DNA of 64,000 nt from Pseudomonadota bacterium (GTDB taxonomy: Bacteria > Pseudomonadota > Gammaproteobacteria > DASZBR01), in the NCBI GenBank assembly GCA_021777765.1, contig JAJYDF010000006.1:62001-126000 (forward strand), in the 5' to 3' direction. The notes under the pieces are model-generated. The model saw only the letters and a list, made by a program, of their open reading frames with translations, was not told the DNA's origin and did not search any database. The translations under genes and the position numbers were made by a program. This document shows positions 8,508 through 17,831 of this stretch, in pieces; position 1 is the first letter of the stretch, and every line of letters starts with the position of its first letter.

Positions 8508-8598
8508 CACACCCTAACCCTCTCCTTAAAGGGAGCGGGGACTGTTCGAGCTTTTAATTAGCACTGTTTTAATTCCCTCTCCCTTTAGGGGGAGGGTA
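8508..8598. repeat. REP-like palindromes, two copies
   Basis: Two degenerate copies of the dispersed CCTCTCCC...GGGAGAGGG-type repeat (about 8508-8541 and 8573-8598) in the rsmI-lpoA divergent intergenic region. They belong to the same family as the repeats at 14291, 16257, 29570, 32579, 48494, 49811 and 62642. Confidence 0.7.
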
Positions 8599-8713
8599 AA
8601 AATATGTTTATCTAATTAAAATCCAAAAGAACACTTCAAAAATCTATCGATTCATCACATTAAAATAGGTATGATAGCCAACTCGTTTTGACAACTATGA
8701 GGGCCTATCTGCC

Positions 8714-9832
8714 ATGCCTATTTTGTTTCGTTTGTCATTATTATGGATTTTTTTATTAACAGGTTGTGCTTCATCCAATGTAACTTCCACTTCAGACAGT
8801 GGATTTCCATTCCCAGCCTGGCCAACAAGCCATTCATCAGCCAATAACACTGTAACTAATAATTCTGCGCAACATATCGTTTTATTATTGCCACTGCAAG
8901 GTAATTTAGCGCCGGCAGGCCAAGCAGTAAAAGCGGGTTTTCTAGCATCTAATCAAGGAAAAAATACACAAATTGATGTAGTTGATACCTCACAATATCC
9001 ATCAATTAACTCAGCTTATGCCGTTGCCGAACAGAAAAAACCTGATATGATTGTCGGCCCTTTATCTAAAGCTGATGTGGCGCAATTGCAACAACAAAAT
9101 ATAACCGTGCCAACAATTGCATTAAATTATACCGATGAAAATTCAGCATTGCCCAATAATTTATATGAATTTGGATTATCTCCTTTAGATGAAGCAAGAC
9201 AGATCGCTGATCGCGCAGCACAAGATAATCATCATGCTGCTCTAGTCATTTATCCCAATGGCTCATGGGGCAAGACTGTTTCTAGCGCTTTACAATCGGA
9301 GTGGCAACAACAAAACGGCACAGTTGTTGGTTCGACCATGTTAAGTAGCAACGATTCAGATTTTAATAATCAGATTCGTAATTTGTTACAAGCAGATGGT
9401 AATAAGCAGACACATAGACAAGATATGGATGTAATTTTTCTAATTGCATCTCCAGAACAAGCGAGAGTGATAGAGCCATTATTAAAATATTATTTTGTCA
9501 GTGATGTGCCGATTTATGCGACATCCATGGTTTATAACGGTTTATCGCAACCATCATTAAATAATGATTTAAATGGCATTAAATTTTGTGATATGCCATG
9601 GTTATTAAATAATAATGGCCAATCAACACAAAATTATAATGGTACGCAATTACGTTTATACGCTTTTGGTATGGATGCCTATCAATTAACACAACAATTA
9701 AATAAATTAGGTACTACAGCGAATGATGGTGTACCTGGTGCAACTGGACAATTGTATGTAAATGATCAGCGTATACATAGACAATTGCAATGGGCACAAT
9801 TTCAAAATGGACAAGCGGTGAAAATCAGTTAA
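8714..9832 (+). CDS. lpoA: penicillin-binding protein activator LpoA-like lipoprotein (LppC domain only)
   Basis: 372 residues. A lipoprotein signal ends in the lipobox LLTGC, with lipidation Cys at 18, anchoring it in the outer membrane facing the periplasm. The mature protein has a periplasmic-binding-protein-like LppC domain: HIVLLLPLQGNLAPAGQAVKAGF, then KKPDMIVGPLSKADV and a series of NYTDEN and PIYATS segments. In enterobacteria LpoA activates PBP1A and is about 680 residues, with an N-terminal TPR-like domain; that domain is missing here. The gene precedes yraN and diaA as in E. coli. A TATGAT at 8670-8675 is a plausible -10. Confidence 0.87.
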   Translation: MPILFRLSLLWIFLLTGCASSNVTSTSDSGFPFPAWPTSHSSANNTVTNNSAQHIVLLLPLQGNLAPAGQAVKAGFLASNQGKNTQIDVVDTSQYPSINSAYAVAEQKKPDMIVGPLSKADVAQLQQQNITVPTIALNYTDENSALPNNLYEFGLSPLDEARQIADRAAQDNHHAALVIYPNGSWGKTVSSALQSEWQQQNGTVVGSTMLSSNDSDFNNQIRNLLQADGNKQTHRQDMDVIFLIASPEQARVIEPLLKYYFVSDVPIYATSMVYNGLSQPSLNNDLNGIKFCDMPWLLNNNGQSTQNYNGTQLRLYAFGMDAYQLTQQLNKLGTTANDGVPGATGQLYVNDQRIHRQLQWAQFQNGQAVKIS

Positions 9833-9864
9833 AAAATTATTTAAAAAAAAATAAGAGAATAATA

Positions 9865-10248
9865 TTGCAATTAAACCACGATAAAAATAAAGCAAAAATG
9901 CTAGGTGAAGCTGCTGAATTAATTGCAAGTGACCATTTAGAAGGCTGCGGATTAAAATTAATTGCACGAAATTTTCGATGTCGTTTGGGCGAAATCGATT
10001 TAATCATGCAAGATAATGATGAGCTGGTATTTGTTGAAGTGCGTTATCGGCAGAATAATAATTTTGGCGGCGCTATTAATAGTATTGATAAACGTAAATG
10101 CCAGAAAATGATTAAAACAGCATTTTTTTATTTACATCAGGAACGATATTATGATGAAAAACCCTGTCGTTTTGATGTTATGATAATACATTCTATGCAC
10201 TGTAAACGTGTGGAATGGATTAAAGATGCTTTTCGCTTAGATGATTAA
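9865..10248 (+). CDS. yraN: YraN/UPF0102 family nuclease-fold protein
   Basis: 127 residues if it starts at the TTG at 9865, which has AAGAGA just upstream and gives the usual ~130-residue length. An ATG at 9790 would give 152 residues but overlaps lpoA by 43 nt and lacks a ribosome-binding site. The signature blocks LGEAAE, RNFRCRLGEIDLIMQDNDEL, VFVEVRYRQN and CRFDVMII are present. The G-E-I-D...E-V pattern is the PD-(D/E)XK catalytic core. The cellular substrate of YraN is not settled. It follows lpoA closely and precedes diaA by 30 nt, so it is probably operonic. Confidence 0.9.
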   Translation: MQLNHDKNKAKMLGEAAELIASDHLEGCGLKLIARNFRCRLGEIDLIMQDNDELVFVEVRYRQNNNFGGAINSIDKRKCQKMIKTAFFYLHQERYYDEKPCRFDVMIIHSMHCKRVEWIKDAFRLDD

Positions 10249-10251
10249 TAA

Positions 10252-10920
<669 letters not shown>

Positions 10921-10923
10921 TTT

Positions 10924-11502
10924 ATGAAGAAAACGATTTCCATTATGGTTTTATTAACAGGATTTAGTCTCTTACAAGGTTGTATTGTCCCTTTTGTTGC
11001 GGGCGCTGCTGCAAGTGCAGTTGTCGTAAATGATAGACGCAATATTCAAACCATGTCAGATGATCAACAAATTCAATATACCGCATATCAACAAATTATT
11101 GCCGATCCATCATTAACAACAGGTAGTCATATTGTCGTTGAAACTTTCGATCGAAATGTATTGCTGGTCGGTGAAGCGCCTACCGAAGACATTCGTGATC
11201 GTGTTGAAGCCATAGTAAGAGCATTACCGAAAGTAAATCGAATTTATAATCAAATTACCATTGGCCCACCTGCTTCAGCAGCAGAATTATCAACGGATTC
11301 ATGGATAACCACCAAAGTCAGATCAGAAATGATTGCAACAAAAGGATTAAATTCCGGGCAAGTAAAAGTCATTACTGAAAATGGCAGTGTTTATTTATTG
11401 GGTATAGTTACACATGAACAAGCGCAATTAGCAGTTAATGTTGCAAGACATGTTAATGGTGTACAAAGAGTTGTTAAATTGTTTGAATACACTAATTTTT
11501 AA
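10924..11502 (+). CDS. dolP: DolP (YraP)-like BON-domain outer-membrane lipoprotein
   Basis: 192 residues with a lipobox LLQGC (lipidated Cys20). Two BON domains follow: about 60-120 (ILLVGEAPTEDIRDRVEAIVR type block) and 130-190 (VKVITENGSVYLLGIVTHEQ, NGVQRVVKLFEY). DolP maintains outer-membrane integrity and BamA function at division sites and stress sites. The stop of diaA and this start are 3 nt apart, giving a tight lpoA-yraN-diaA-dolP operon that ends at the terminator 11511-11550. Length and order match the enterobacterial locus. Confidence 0.92.
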   Translation: MKKTISIMVLLTGFSLLQGCIVPFVAGAAASAVVVNDRRNIQTMSDDQQIQYTAYQQIIADPSLTTGSHIVVETFDRNVLLVGEAPTEDIRDRVEAIVRALPKVNRIYNQITIGPPASAAELSTDSWITTKVRSEMIATKGLNSGQVKVITENGSVYLLGIVTHEQAQLAVNVARHVNGVQRVVKLFEYTNF

Positions 11503-11510
11503 GTGATAAT

Positions 11511-11550
11511 AAAGGGATCAAAATCATGTGATTTTTGATCCCTTTATTTT
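11511..11550. terminator. bidirectional intrinsic terminator after dolP
   Basis: AAAGGGATCAAAA (11511-11523) pairs with TTTTGATCCCTTT (11533-11545), the stem extending into TCA/TGA, followed by a T-rich run. It serves dolP (+) and the small minus-strand ORF ending at 11553. Confidence 0.9.
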
Positions 11551-11552
11551 TA

Positions 11553-11683
11553 TTATCTTTTTTTTCCAGAGCCACGTTGAGTAATATTACGCTGAGAGCT
11601 GGCTCGCGGATTTTTTTGTCTTTCGTTTTGTTAAAATAACCTGGTGTATTTTTAGCTGATCTATCATTTCCATTTTTAAACAT
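11553..11683 (-). pseudogene. small basic ORF broken in a 7-base homopolymer
   Basis: From the ATG at 11683, backed by an AGGAG ribosome-binding site 6 nt upstream, the frame reads MFKNGNDRSAKNTPGYFNKT. It then enters a run of seven A (11611-11617) and, unshifted, gives an unconvincing hydrophobic tail. Reading one extra A gives NPRASSQRNITQRGSGKKR and a stop immediately before the shared terminator, about 43 residues in all and strongly basic. This looks like a real small RNA- or ribosome-binding-type protein with a homopolymer indel. The alternatives are programmed slippage or an assembly error. Family not recognised. Confidence 0.45.
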
Positions 11684-11844
11684 GCGAATCTCCTAATTAA
11701 AAATCTCATTTCGGTATTTATTCATTCAAAAATGAATAAACGCAGTACCATGCTTAAAATTATAGTCCTTTTTTAGTATTTATAATTCCTGAATTCTTGT
11801 TACAATTCCGATTCTCACATTAGTGCTACGGCATGGAGATTGGC

Positions 11845-14274
11845 ATGCATACTTTGATTTTTTTACTTGTTTTAGCGGTCATTTGGGCATTGGCATATCA
11901 TCGTGCCAAATTATGGATGTGGACCACAGCAATAGCAGCCATGCTTTTACTCTATAGTCACTTTGGTCATGCTGGAAAAATAGCATTATCTTTATGGTGG
12001 GCAGTTTTTATTATTGTTGCAATTCCATTTAATATTTTACCGATTCGTAGGCAATTATTTTCTGAATATGCTTTAAATATTTATCGCAGAATAATGCCGA
12101 AAATGTCTCGTACTGAAAAAGAAGCGATTGCTGCTGGTACAGTATCATGGGAAGGGCAATTATTTCGTGGCGCGCCATGTTGGAAAGATTTATTAAAATT
12201 ACCTACAACACATCTCAGCGCAGAAGAACAAGCATTTTTAGATGGGCCGGTTGAACAACTGTGCAGCATGATAAATGATTGGGACATTACGCATAATAAA
12301 ACAGATATGCCTGCAGAAATGTGGCAATTTATTAAAAAAAATGGTTTTTTTGCATTAATTATTCCAAAACAATATGGCGGAAAACAATTTTCAGCATCAG
12401 CACAATCAGCCATATTAGCAAAAATATTTAGCGTCAGTGTTTCAGTAGGATCAACAGTTGGAGTACCCAATTCCTTAGGGCCTGCTGAATTATTATTGCA
12501 TTATGGTACTGAACAACAAAAAAATTATTATTTACCCCGTTTAGCGAGCGGTGAAGAAATTCCTTGTTTTGCATTAACAAATCCTGAAGCGGGATCAGAT
12601 GCTGGTGCGATACCTGATAATGGTGTTGTTTGTCGTGGTGTATTTGGTGGAAAAGAAATCATTGGTATTCGTCTTAATTGGAACAAGCGATATATCACAT
12701 TAGCACCTGTAGCAACTCTTTTAGGGTTAGCTTTTAAATTATATGATCCCGATCTTTTAATCGGCACAGAAAAAGAACGTGGCATCACCTGCGCATTAAT
12801 TCCAACAAATACACCCGGCATCGAAATTGGCCGCAGACATTTCCCATTAAATGTTGCATTTTTAAATGGTCCCACCCATGGAAAAGATATTTTTATTCCT
12901 GTTGATTGGATCATTGGTGGTGCAGAAATGGCAGGTCAAGGTTGGCGTATGTTAGTTGAATGTTTATCAGCAGGCCGTGCAATTACTTTGCCATCCAGTG
13001 CAGTCGGTGGAACCAAAATGGTAGCGATGGCGTCAGGCGCCTATGCGCGAATTCGCAAACAGTTTGGCATTGCAATTGGTCGCTTTGAAGGAGTCGCTGA
13101 TGCATTAGCGCGAATTACTGCGAATGCTTATTTAGTTACAGCAGCCTGTAAGATGACGGTAGGTATCATTGATAGCGGTGAGAAACCTTCAATTTTATCA
13201 GCCATTATGAAATATCATGCGACAGAAATTTCACGAAAAGTGATTTGTGATGCTATGGATATTCACGGTGGAAAAGGCATTTGTTTAGGCCCGCGTAATT
13301 ATTTAGGTCGTGGTTATGAAACAGCACCCATTAGTATTACTGTTGAAGGTGCAAATATATTAACACGCTGTATGATTATTTTTGGTCAAGGTGCAATTCG
13401 TTGTCATCCATTTATTTTATCTGAATTAAATGCTGCGCAAGAAAGCGATCCTAAAAAATCATTAATTAATTTTGATAAAGCATTATTTGGTCATTTGGGT
13501 TATACCATTTCGACATTATTTCGCAGTTTATTTTTAGGATTATCCAACGGTTGGTTAGTTTTTGCACCACGACGATCCCCTGTAAAAAGATTTTTCCAAA
13601 AATTCACCCGTATGAGTACCGCATATGCATTAATTGCTGATTTTTCAATGTTATTACTAGGTGGTGAATTAAAAAGAAAAGAACGTCTTTCCGCGCGCTT
13701 AGGTGATATATTAAGTGAATTATATATGTCATCAGCTGTATTAAAATATTTTGAAGAACAAGGCAGACCTCATGCTGATTTACCGATTGTGCAATGGCTT
13801 TGCCAACAATCATTAGCAAATATACAACAAGCGTTAGATGAATTATTACGTAATTTCCCCCATAAATTCGCATCCGTTATTTTAAGATTTTTTATTTTTC
13901 CATTAGGCAGACATTATAAATCACCCATGGATCAATTAACGCAACAAGTCGCCGATTTTATTTCAGAACCTTCTGAAGCGCGCGATCGTTTGACATCAGG
14001 AATTTATAAAACACCTACGCAATTTAATGCAGTTGGCCATGTAGAAGAAACTTTTAACCATTTAGTGGCATTAGAACCCATGCAAGGTAGAATTTTACGT
14101 GCGCAACGATCGGGCGATATTTCAGGCGCTAATTTTAAAGAATTAATTCAATCTGCAAAATTAGCCAATATTATTTCGGATGAAGAATTACAGAAATTAT
14201 TATCATTAGAAGATGCAATTCGTGAAGTGATCGCTGTTGATGATTTTGATAATGCCGAATTAGCAAGAAATTAG
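11845..14274 (+). CDS. fadE: acyl-CoA dehydrogenase FadE
   Basis: 809 residues from the ATG at 11845, preferred over an ATG 12 nt upstream because GGAG (11835-11838) lies 6 nt before it. It catalyses the first step of fatty acid beta-oxidation. Two N-terminal membrane helices (residues about 2-50) are typical of the ~814-residue FadE family. Then come the acyl-CoA dehydrogenase N, middle and C domains: PKQYGGKQFSA, CFALTNPEAGSDAGAIPD (FAD/substrate site), DAMDIHGGKGICLGPRNYL, and ISITVEGANILTRCMIIFGQGA. A C-terminal FadE-specific domain follows. No frameshift seen. Confidence 0.95.
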   Translation: MHTLIFLLVLAVIWALAYHRAKLWMWTTAIAAMLLLYSHFGHAGKIALSLWWAVFIIVAIPFNILPIRRQLFSEYALNIYRRIMPKMSRTEKEAIAAGTVSWEGQLFRGAPCWKDLLKLPTTHLSAEEQAFLDGPVEQLCSMINDWDITHNKTDMPAEMWQFIKKNGFFALIIPKQYGGKQFSASAQSAILAKIFSVSVSVGSTVGVPNSLGPAELLLHYGTEQQKNYYLPRLASGEEIPCFALTNPEAGSDAGAIPDNGVVCRGVFGGKEIIGIRLNWNKRYITLAPVATLLGLAFKLYDPDLLIGTEKERGITCALIPTNTPGIEIGRRHFPLNVAFLNGPTHGKDIFIPVDWIIGGAEMAGQGWRMLVECLSAGRAITLPSSAVGGTKMVAMASGAYARIRKQFGIAIGRFEGVADALARITANAYLVTAACKMTVGIIDSGEKPSILSAIMKYHATEISRKVICDAMDIHGGKGICLGPRNYLGRGYETAPISITVEGANILTRCMIIFGQGAIRCHPFILSELNAAQESDPKKSLINFDKALFGHLGYTISTLFRSLFLGLSNGWLVFAPRRSPVKRFFQKFTRMSTAYALIADFSMLLLGGELKRKERLSARLGDILSELYMSSAVLKYFEEQGRPHADLPIVQWLCQQSLANIQQALDELLRNFPHKFASVILRFFIFPLGRHYKSPMDQLTQQVADFISEPSEARDRLTSGIYKTPTQFNAVGHVEETFNHLVALEPMQGRILRAQRSGDISGANFKELIQSAKLANIISDEELQKLLSLEDAIREVIAVDDFDNAELARN

Positions 14275-14290
14275 TTAATCCATATTTTTT

Positions 14291-14336
14291 TCCCTTCTCC
14301 CACTTGTGGGAGAAGGTGACGAAGGCAGATAAGGGT
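14291..14336. repeat. REP-like palindrome
   Basis: Inverted repeat CCTTCTCCCACTTGTGGGAG.. followed by AAGGTGACGAAGGCAGATAA and GGGT; a diverged copy of the dispersed family, just after fadE. The position could also let it act as a terminator. Confidence 0.75.
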
Positions 14337-14428
14337 AATCTAAATCATATACAAGAGCTAATTCTTTCTAGTCCGATAATTTTAACTGTTGTACAATATG
14401 CAATTTTCACTAAAACAGGATTGAGCGC

Positions 14429-15367
14429 GTGAGAAACAATAAATACTTTAACCCTATCTTATTTGGAATATTAACTTCATTATTTATTTGTAGCCATTCA
14501 GAGGCTTCCGTTTATCCATTGCCGCAACCTGGCAATGACATTGTCGGTCAAGTGCAATGGACGCAATCTAAGCCCGGTGATAATTTTAGTTCACTCGGTC
14601 GTCGCTATGATGTGGGTTATTTTCAATTAATCGAAGCAAATCCAGGCGTCGATCCTAATTTACCTAATCCAGGTACCATTGTGGTAATTCCTAGTCGCTA
14701 TATATTGCCGCAACCACGTTCAGGTGTAGTGATAAATCTTGCTGAATTACGTTTATTTTATTATCCACCGCATCAACATGTCGTTGTGACTTATCCAGTG
14801 GGTATTGGTCGTGAAGGGTGGAGTACCCCAGAAGGCCCTACCACGGTCATCCAGAAAGTGGCCAACCCAACTTGGTATGTTCCTGCTGATATCAAAGCAG
14901 ATAGAGCGAAGAGCGGAATAACTTTACCGAATATTGTGCCTCCAGGTCCCGATGATCCATTAGGAGCCTATGCTCTGTATTTAGGATTTCCAGGATATCG
15001 CATCCATGGCACGAATGACCCCACAGGGGTAGGGCGACGTAGTAGCTCAGGTTGTATCCGTATGTGGCCTGAAGACGTAGAGAATTTGTTTGAGAATGTG
15101 CCAAAAGGTGAAAAAGTCACTGTGGTAAATGATGCTTTTAAAGCGGGTTGGCAAGATAATAAATTATATTTAGAAAGCCATGTACCCTTACAAGAGCAGC
15201 AAGCCAATATTACAGATGATGCCAAACCAATGACGCCAGCCGTAATGGCCGCTACGCAAAACCATGCCGCTATTGTTGATTGGACCAAGGCTGAACAAAT
15301 AGCAAAAGATCAGAATGGTATTCCGCAACAGATTGGTGCACCTGCTACATCAAATAATGCGGGATAG
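14429..15367 (+). CDS. L,D-transpeptidase with LysM-like domain (YkuD/ErfK-YbiS type)
   Basis: 312 residues, GTG start with AGGA upstream. A signal peptide (about 1-26, ending SEA) leads to the periplasm, followed by a LysM-type segment (about 45-90, KPGDNFSSLGRRYDVGYFQL). The YkuD catalytic domain spans about 97-235 with the active-site pattern HGTND (His193) and SSGCIRM (nucleophile Cys209). Such enzymes form 3-3 peptidoglycan crosslinks or attach outer-membrane lipoproteins to peptidoglycan. The ~75-residue C-terminal tail is Gln/Ala-rich and probably disordered. The following yicC begins 11 nt after the stop, so the two may be cotranscribed. Confidence 0.93.
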   Translation: MRNNKYFNPILFGILTSLFICSHSEASVYPLPQPGNDIVGQVQWTQSKPGDNFSSLGRRYDVGYFQLIEANPGVDPNLPNPGTIVVIPSRYILPQPRSGVVINLAELRLFYYPPHQHVVVTYPVGIGREGWSTPEGPTTVIQKVANPTWYVPADIKADRAKSGITLPNIVPPGPDDPLGAYALYLGFPGYRIHGTNDPTGVGRRSSSGCIRMWPEDVENLFENVPKGEKVTVVNDAFKAGWQDNKLYLESHVPLQEQQANITDDAKPMTPAVMAATQNHAAIVDWTKAEQIAKDQNGIPQQIGAPATSNNAG

Positions 15368-15378
15368 AGGTTTAGCTT

Positions 15379-16245
15379 ATGATTCAAAGTATGACAGCGT
15401 TTGCTCGTCAAGAAAAAAGAGGTGATTGGGGTACAGCCAGTTGTGAGATTCGTACCACTAATCACCGTTATCTTGAATTATTTTTTCGTTTACCTGAAGT
15501 ATTCACTTTTCTTGAACCACAATTGCGCAATTCAATTCGTCAGCAAATACAGCGTGGCAAAATTGAATGCATGATTCGTTTTCAAGCAGATTTGATGCAG
15601 GCGAAATCTTTAAATATTAATAGTGCATTAATTGAACAATTATTAAATACCTCGCATCACATTGGGAAAAATGCTGAAATTAATACACAGATTAATATCA
15701 TTGATTTATTGCGCTGGCCAGGCGTAGTACAAAATCAAGAGACTGATTTAAATGCTGCACAATCTGCAATCACACAATTGTTTCAAGAAACATTAAACGA
15801 TTTAATTCAAACGCGATTACGCGAAGGCGAAGCATTGAAAAATTTCTTAACACAAAGGGTGCAAGAAATTACATTAAATATGGATTATATTCGTAATAAA
15901 ATACCCGAAATGAATGATGGTCTGCGAGCAAAATTAAATTCACGTTGTGAAGAATTAAAATTATCTTTAGAGCCACAACGATTTGAACAAGAATTAGTTT
16001 TATATTTACAAAGAATCGATGTAACAGAAGAAATAGATCGCATTGCTACCCATTTACAAGAAGTGAATCGTACATTATCTGCGGGGGGTATGATTGGTCG
16101 TAGATTAGATTTTTTAATGCAAGAATTAAACCGTGAAATAAATACGTTAGGATCAAAAACAAATGACAGCGATATTTCTCGTGTTGTAGTAGATTTAAAA
16201 GTTTTATTAGAACAAATGCGCGAACAAATTCAAAATATCGAATAA
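15379..16245 (+). CDS. yicC: YicC/YloC family endoribonuclease
   Basis: 288 residues matching the full-length YicC family: MIQSMTAFARQEKRGDWGTA at the N-terminus, the RTTNHRYLELFFRLPE block, and the C-terminal DUF1732 part with GRRLDFLMQELNREINTLGSK and the acidic DVTEEIDRIATHL. YicC is a hexameric metal-dependent RNase involved in small-RNA turnover. In many gammaproteobacteria it neighbours gmk or rph; here gmk follows after 235 nt carrying two repeat elements. Intact. Confidence 0.94.
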   Translation: MIQSMTAFARQEKRGDWGTASCEIRTTNHRYLELFFRLPEVFTFLEPQLRNSIRQQIQRGKIECMIRFQADLMQAKSLNINSALIEQLLNTSHHIGKNAEINTQINIIDLLRWPGVVQNQETDLNAAQSAITQLFQETLNDLIQTRLREGEALKNFLTQRVQEITLNMDYIRNKIPEMNDGLRAKLNSRCEELKLSLEPQRFEQELVLYLQRIDVTEEIDRIATHLQEVNRTLSAGGMIGRRLDFLMQELNREINTLGSKTNDSDISRVVVDLKVLLEQMREQIQNIE

Positions 16246-16256
16246 TCAATTTTTTT

Positions 16257-16302
16257 CCTTCTCTCGCTCGCGGGGGAAGGTGCCGAAGGCGGATGAGGGT
16301 GG
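16257..16302. repeat. REP-like palindrome
   Basis: CCTTCTCTCGCTCGCGGGGG plus AAGGTGCCGAAGGCGGATGA and GGGTGG; one of the better preserved copies of the dispersed family, 12 nt after yicC. Confidence 0.78.
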
Positions 16303-16368
16303 TTTAAATTTATTAATGAATCTTATTTAATATCTCTTTATCTGTTATCGCTTAAGTAGCAATCGTAG

Positions 16369-16457
16369 GGTGGATTAGCGCAATGAAAAACACGAAAATT
16401 GGTAAATATTCAGATTTAGTGATTAATTAATTAAAATAGAATAGCGCGTAATCCACC
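16369..16457. repeat. GTAGGGTGGATTAGCGC-type inverted repeat element
   Basis: GGTGGATTAGCGC (16369-16381) and GCGCGTAATCCACC (16444-16457) form an inverted repeat around an A/T-rich centre of about 60 nt. Elements of the type gtagggtggattagcgc...gcgtaatccacc are widespread in proteobacterial intergenic regions. It sits just upstream of gmk and may affect its mRNA. Confidence 0.7.
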
Positions 16458-16480
16458 AAACATTTAAATTAAAGGATCAT

Positions 16481-17110
16481 ATGAACCAATCACTAGGCAC
16501 CCTCTACATCATCTCTGCCCCATCCGGAGGCGGCAAAACCAGCTTGGTCAACGCCTTAGTAAGCTCAATAAATAATTTATTTATCTCAATTTCCTACACC
16601 ACACGTCCCCTACGCCCTGGTGAACAAAATGGTGTAAATTATCATTTCATAACAACCGATCAATTCCATGAATTAATAAAACAAAATACTTTTATAGAAC
16701 ACGCCAAAGTATTCGATCACCACTATGGAACATCCCGCGAATGGGTCAACCAACAATTACAACAAGGCCACGATGTTATTTTAGAAATCGATTGGCAAGG
16801 CGCGCAACAAATCAGACAAAATTTTAAACACTGCGTCAGTATATTTATTTTACCACCCTCACGCGATGCATTACGCGAACGATTAATGAATCGAGCACAA
16901 GATGATTCCACCGTCATTGATCAGCGTATGATGCAAGCACGCAATGAAATGTCACATTACCACGAATTTGATTATTTAATTATTAATGACATATTCGAAA
17001 ATGCTTTAACCGATCTCAAAGCAGTTATCCGTTCGCGAAGATTATTAACCTCCTTACAGTCACTGCAGCATGAAGATTTAATTAAAAATTTATTGCAGGA
17101 TGTGAATTAA
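16481..17110 (+). CDS. gmk: guanylate kinase
   Basis: 209 residues. It phosphorylates GMP/dGMP with ATP to give GDP. The P-loop SAPSGGGKTSL (residues about 12-22), the GMP-binding SYTTRPLRPGEQNGVNYHF block, EHAKVFDHHYGTS and VILEIDWQGAQQIR are all present. AAAGGA precedes the ATG. In most gammaproteobacteria gmk is followed directly by rpoZ and spoT; here 12.6 kb of accessory DNA separates them. The first ~30 codons are noticeably C-rich at third positions compared with the neighbouring AT-ending codons, a local oddity. Confidence 0.96.
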   Translation: MNQSLGTLYIISAPSGGGKTSLVNALVSSINNLFISISYTTRPLRPGEQNGVNYHFITTDQFHELIKQNTFIEHAKVFDHHYGTSREWVNQQLQQGHDVILEIDWQGAQQIRQNFKHCVSIFILPPSRDALRERLMNRAQDDSTVIDQRMMQARNEMSHYHEFDYLIINDIFENALTDLKAVIRSRRLLTSLQSLQHEDLIKNLLQDVN

Positions 17111-17406
17111 CTCTATATTACTGCTTTTAATTACTCTGCTTATAATCTTTTCTTTCTGCTTCTATTTACAATCAGACAAATATGATGAAGAGTTTTTTAC
17201 TTATTTATGTGATGAAGTGTGTTGTATTTAGGAAGTGGTTACATCCCGCGCTGATTTTCTAATGGATTACTTATGCATCAAGATATTGAATTTAGTAAAA
17301 AAGATCATTTTGTAGGAAAGTAAAACAATAATTATCATACATTATGAATTATTAATAAGATTTAATGCTTATATGCTTTTGTATCAATACTTTGATAATA
17401 TTTAAC
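17111..17406. other. intergenic region at the left edge of the accessory block
   Basis: About 300 nt after gmk with no supported gene or RNA. Very AT-rich; it marks the junction between gmk and the inserted accessory genes. No direct repeats or attachment site could be recognised by eye. Confidence 0.4.
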
Positions 17407-17449
17407 TTATACCTATATTGGTATAATTATATTAATTAGTATATAATTA
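17407..17449. promoter_or_regulatory. two palindromes upstream of the HigBA-like pair (putative operator)
   Basis: TTATACC (17407-17413) with GGTATAA (17420-17426), and TAATTATAT (17424-17432) with ATATAATTA (17441-17449), sit immediately before the ribosome-binding site GGAGGA of the toxin gene. Adjacent dyads at this position are typical of autoregulated toxin-antitoxin operons, where the HTH antitoxin binds. The AT-rich dyads also overlap likely -10 elements. Confidence 0.55.
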
Positions 17450-17465
17450 CAAATGGAGGATTCTA

Positions 17466-17831
17466 ATGAACCAACTAAGAAGTATAACTTGGGTAGGTTC
17501 CTCAAAATATCAGTTAGTATCTTTTCCAGAAGAGGTTCAAAAAGAGATTGGGTTTGCTTTACATTTGGTACAAGAAGGCAAAATGCCACATAATTCAAAA
17601 CCACTTAAAGGGTTAGGTTCTGGCGTAATGGAAATTGTAAGCGATTTTGATAAATGTACGTTTCGAGCAGTGTATGCAGTTAAAATTGGCGAATATATTT
17701 ATGTATTACATGCTTTTCAGAAAAAATCAACTATAGGCATTAAAACTGCAAAACAGGATATTGATTTAATTAAACAGAGATTATTAGCGGCAAAGAATGA
17801 CGCCAACAATAGGTCAAGAGGTGTAATATGA
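17466..17831 (+). CDS. HigB-like (RelE-superfamily, Gp49/DUF891-type) toxin
   Basis: 121 residues. Pattern of the phage Gp49/HigB group: ITWVGSSKYQLVSFPEEVQKE, a compact LKGLGSGVMEIVSD beta-strand, FRAVYAVKIGEYIYVLHAFQKKS and a C-terminal TAKQDIDLIKQRL helix. Members are ribosome-dependent mRNA interferases. The stop overlaps the ATG of the HTH gene (ATGA), and the toxin-first order is that of higBA modules. A GGAGGA ribosome-binding site precedes it and palindromes lie upstream. Calling it HigB is by family; target not known. Confidence 0.83.
   Translation: MNQLRSITWVGSSKYQLVSFPEEVQKEIGFALHLVQEGKMPHNSKPLKGLGSGVMEIVSDFDKCTFRAVYAVKIGEYIYVLHAFQKKSTIGIKTAKQDIDLIKQRLLAAKNDANNRSRGVI

Noticed and set aside
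11492..11683. 63-codon reading of the small ORF in a single frame
   Set aside because: Its second half runs through the terminator hairpin and looks unlike protein; the one-base-shifted reading stops just before the terminator.
12081..12914. Antisense ORFs of 128-129 codons inside fadE
   Set aside because: They lie on the opposite strand of a full-length, well-conserved gene, lack ribosome-binding sites and have non-family composition.
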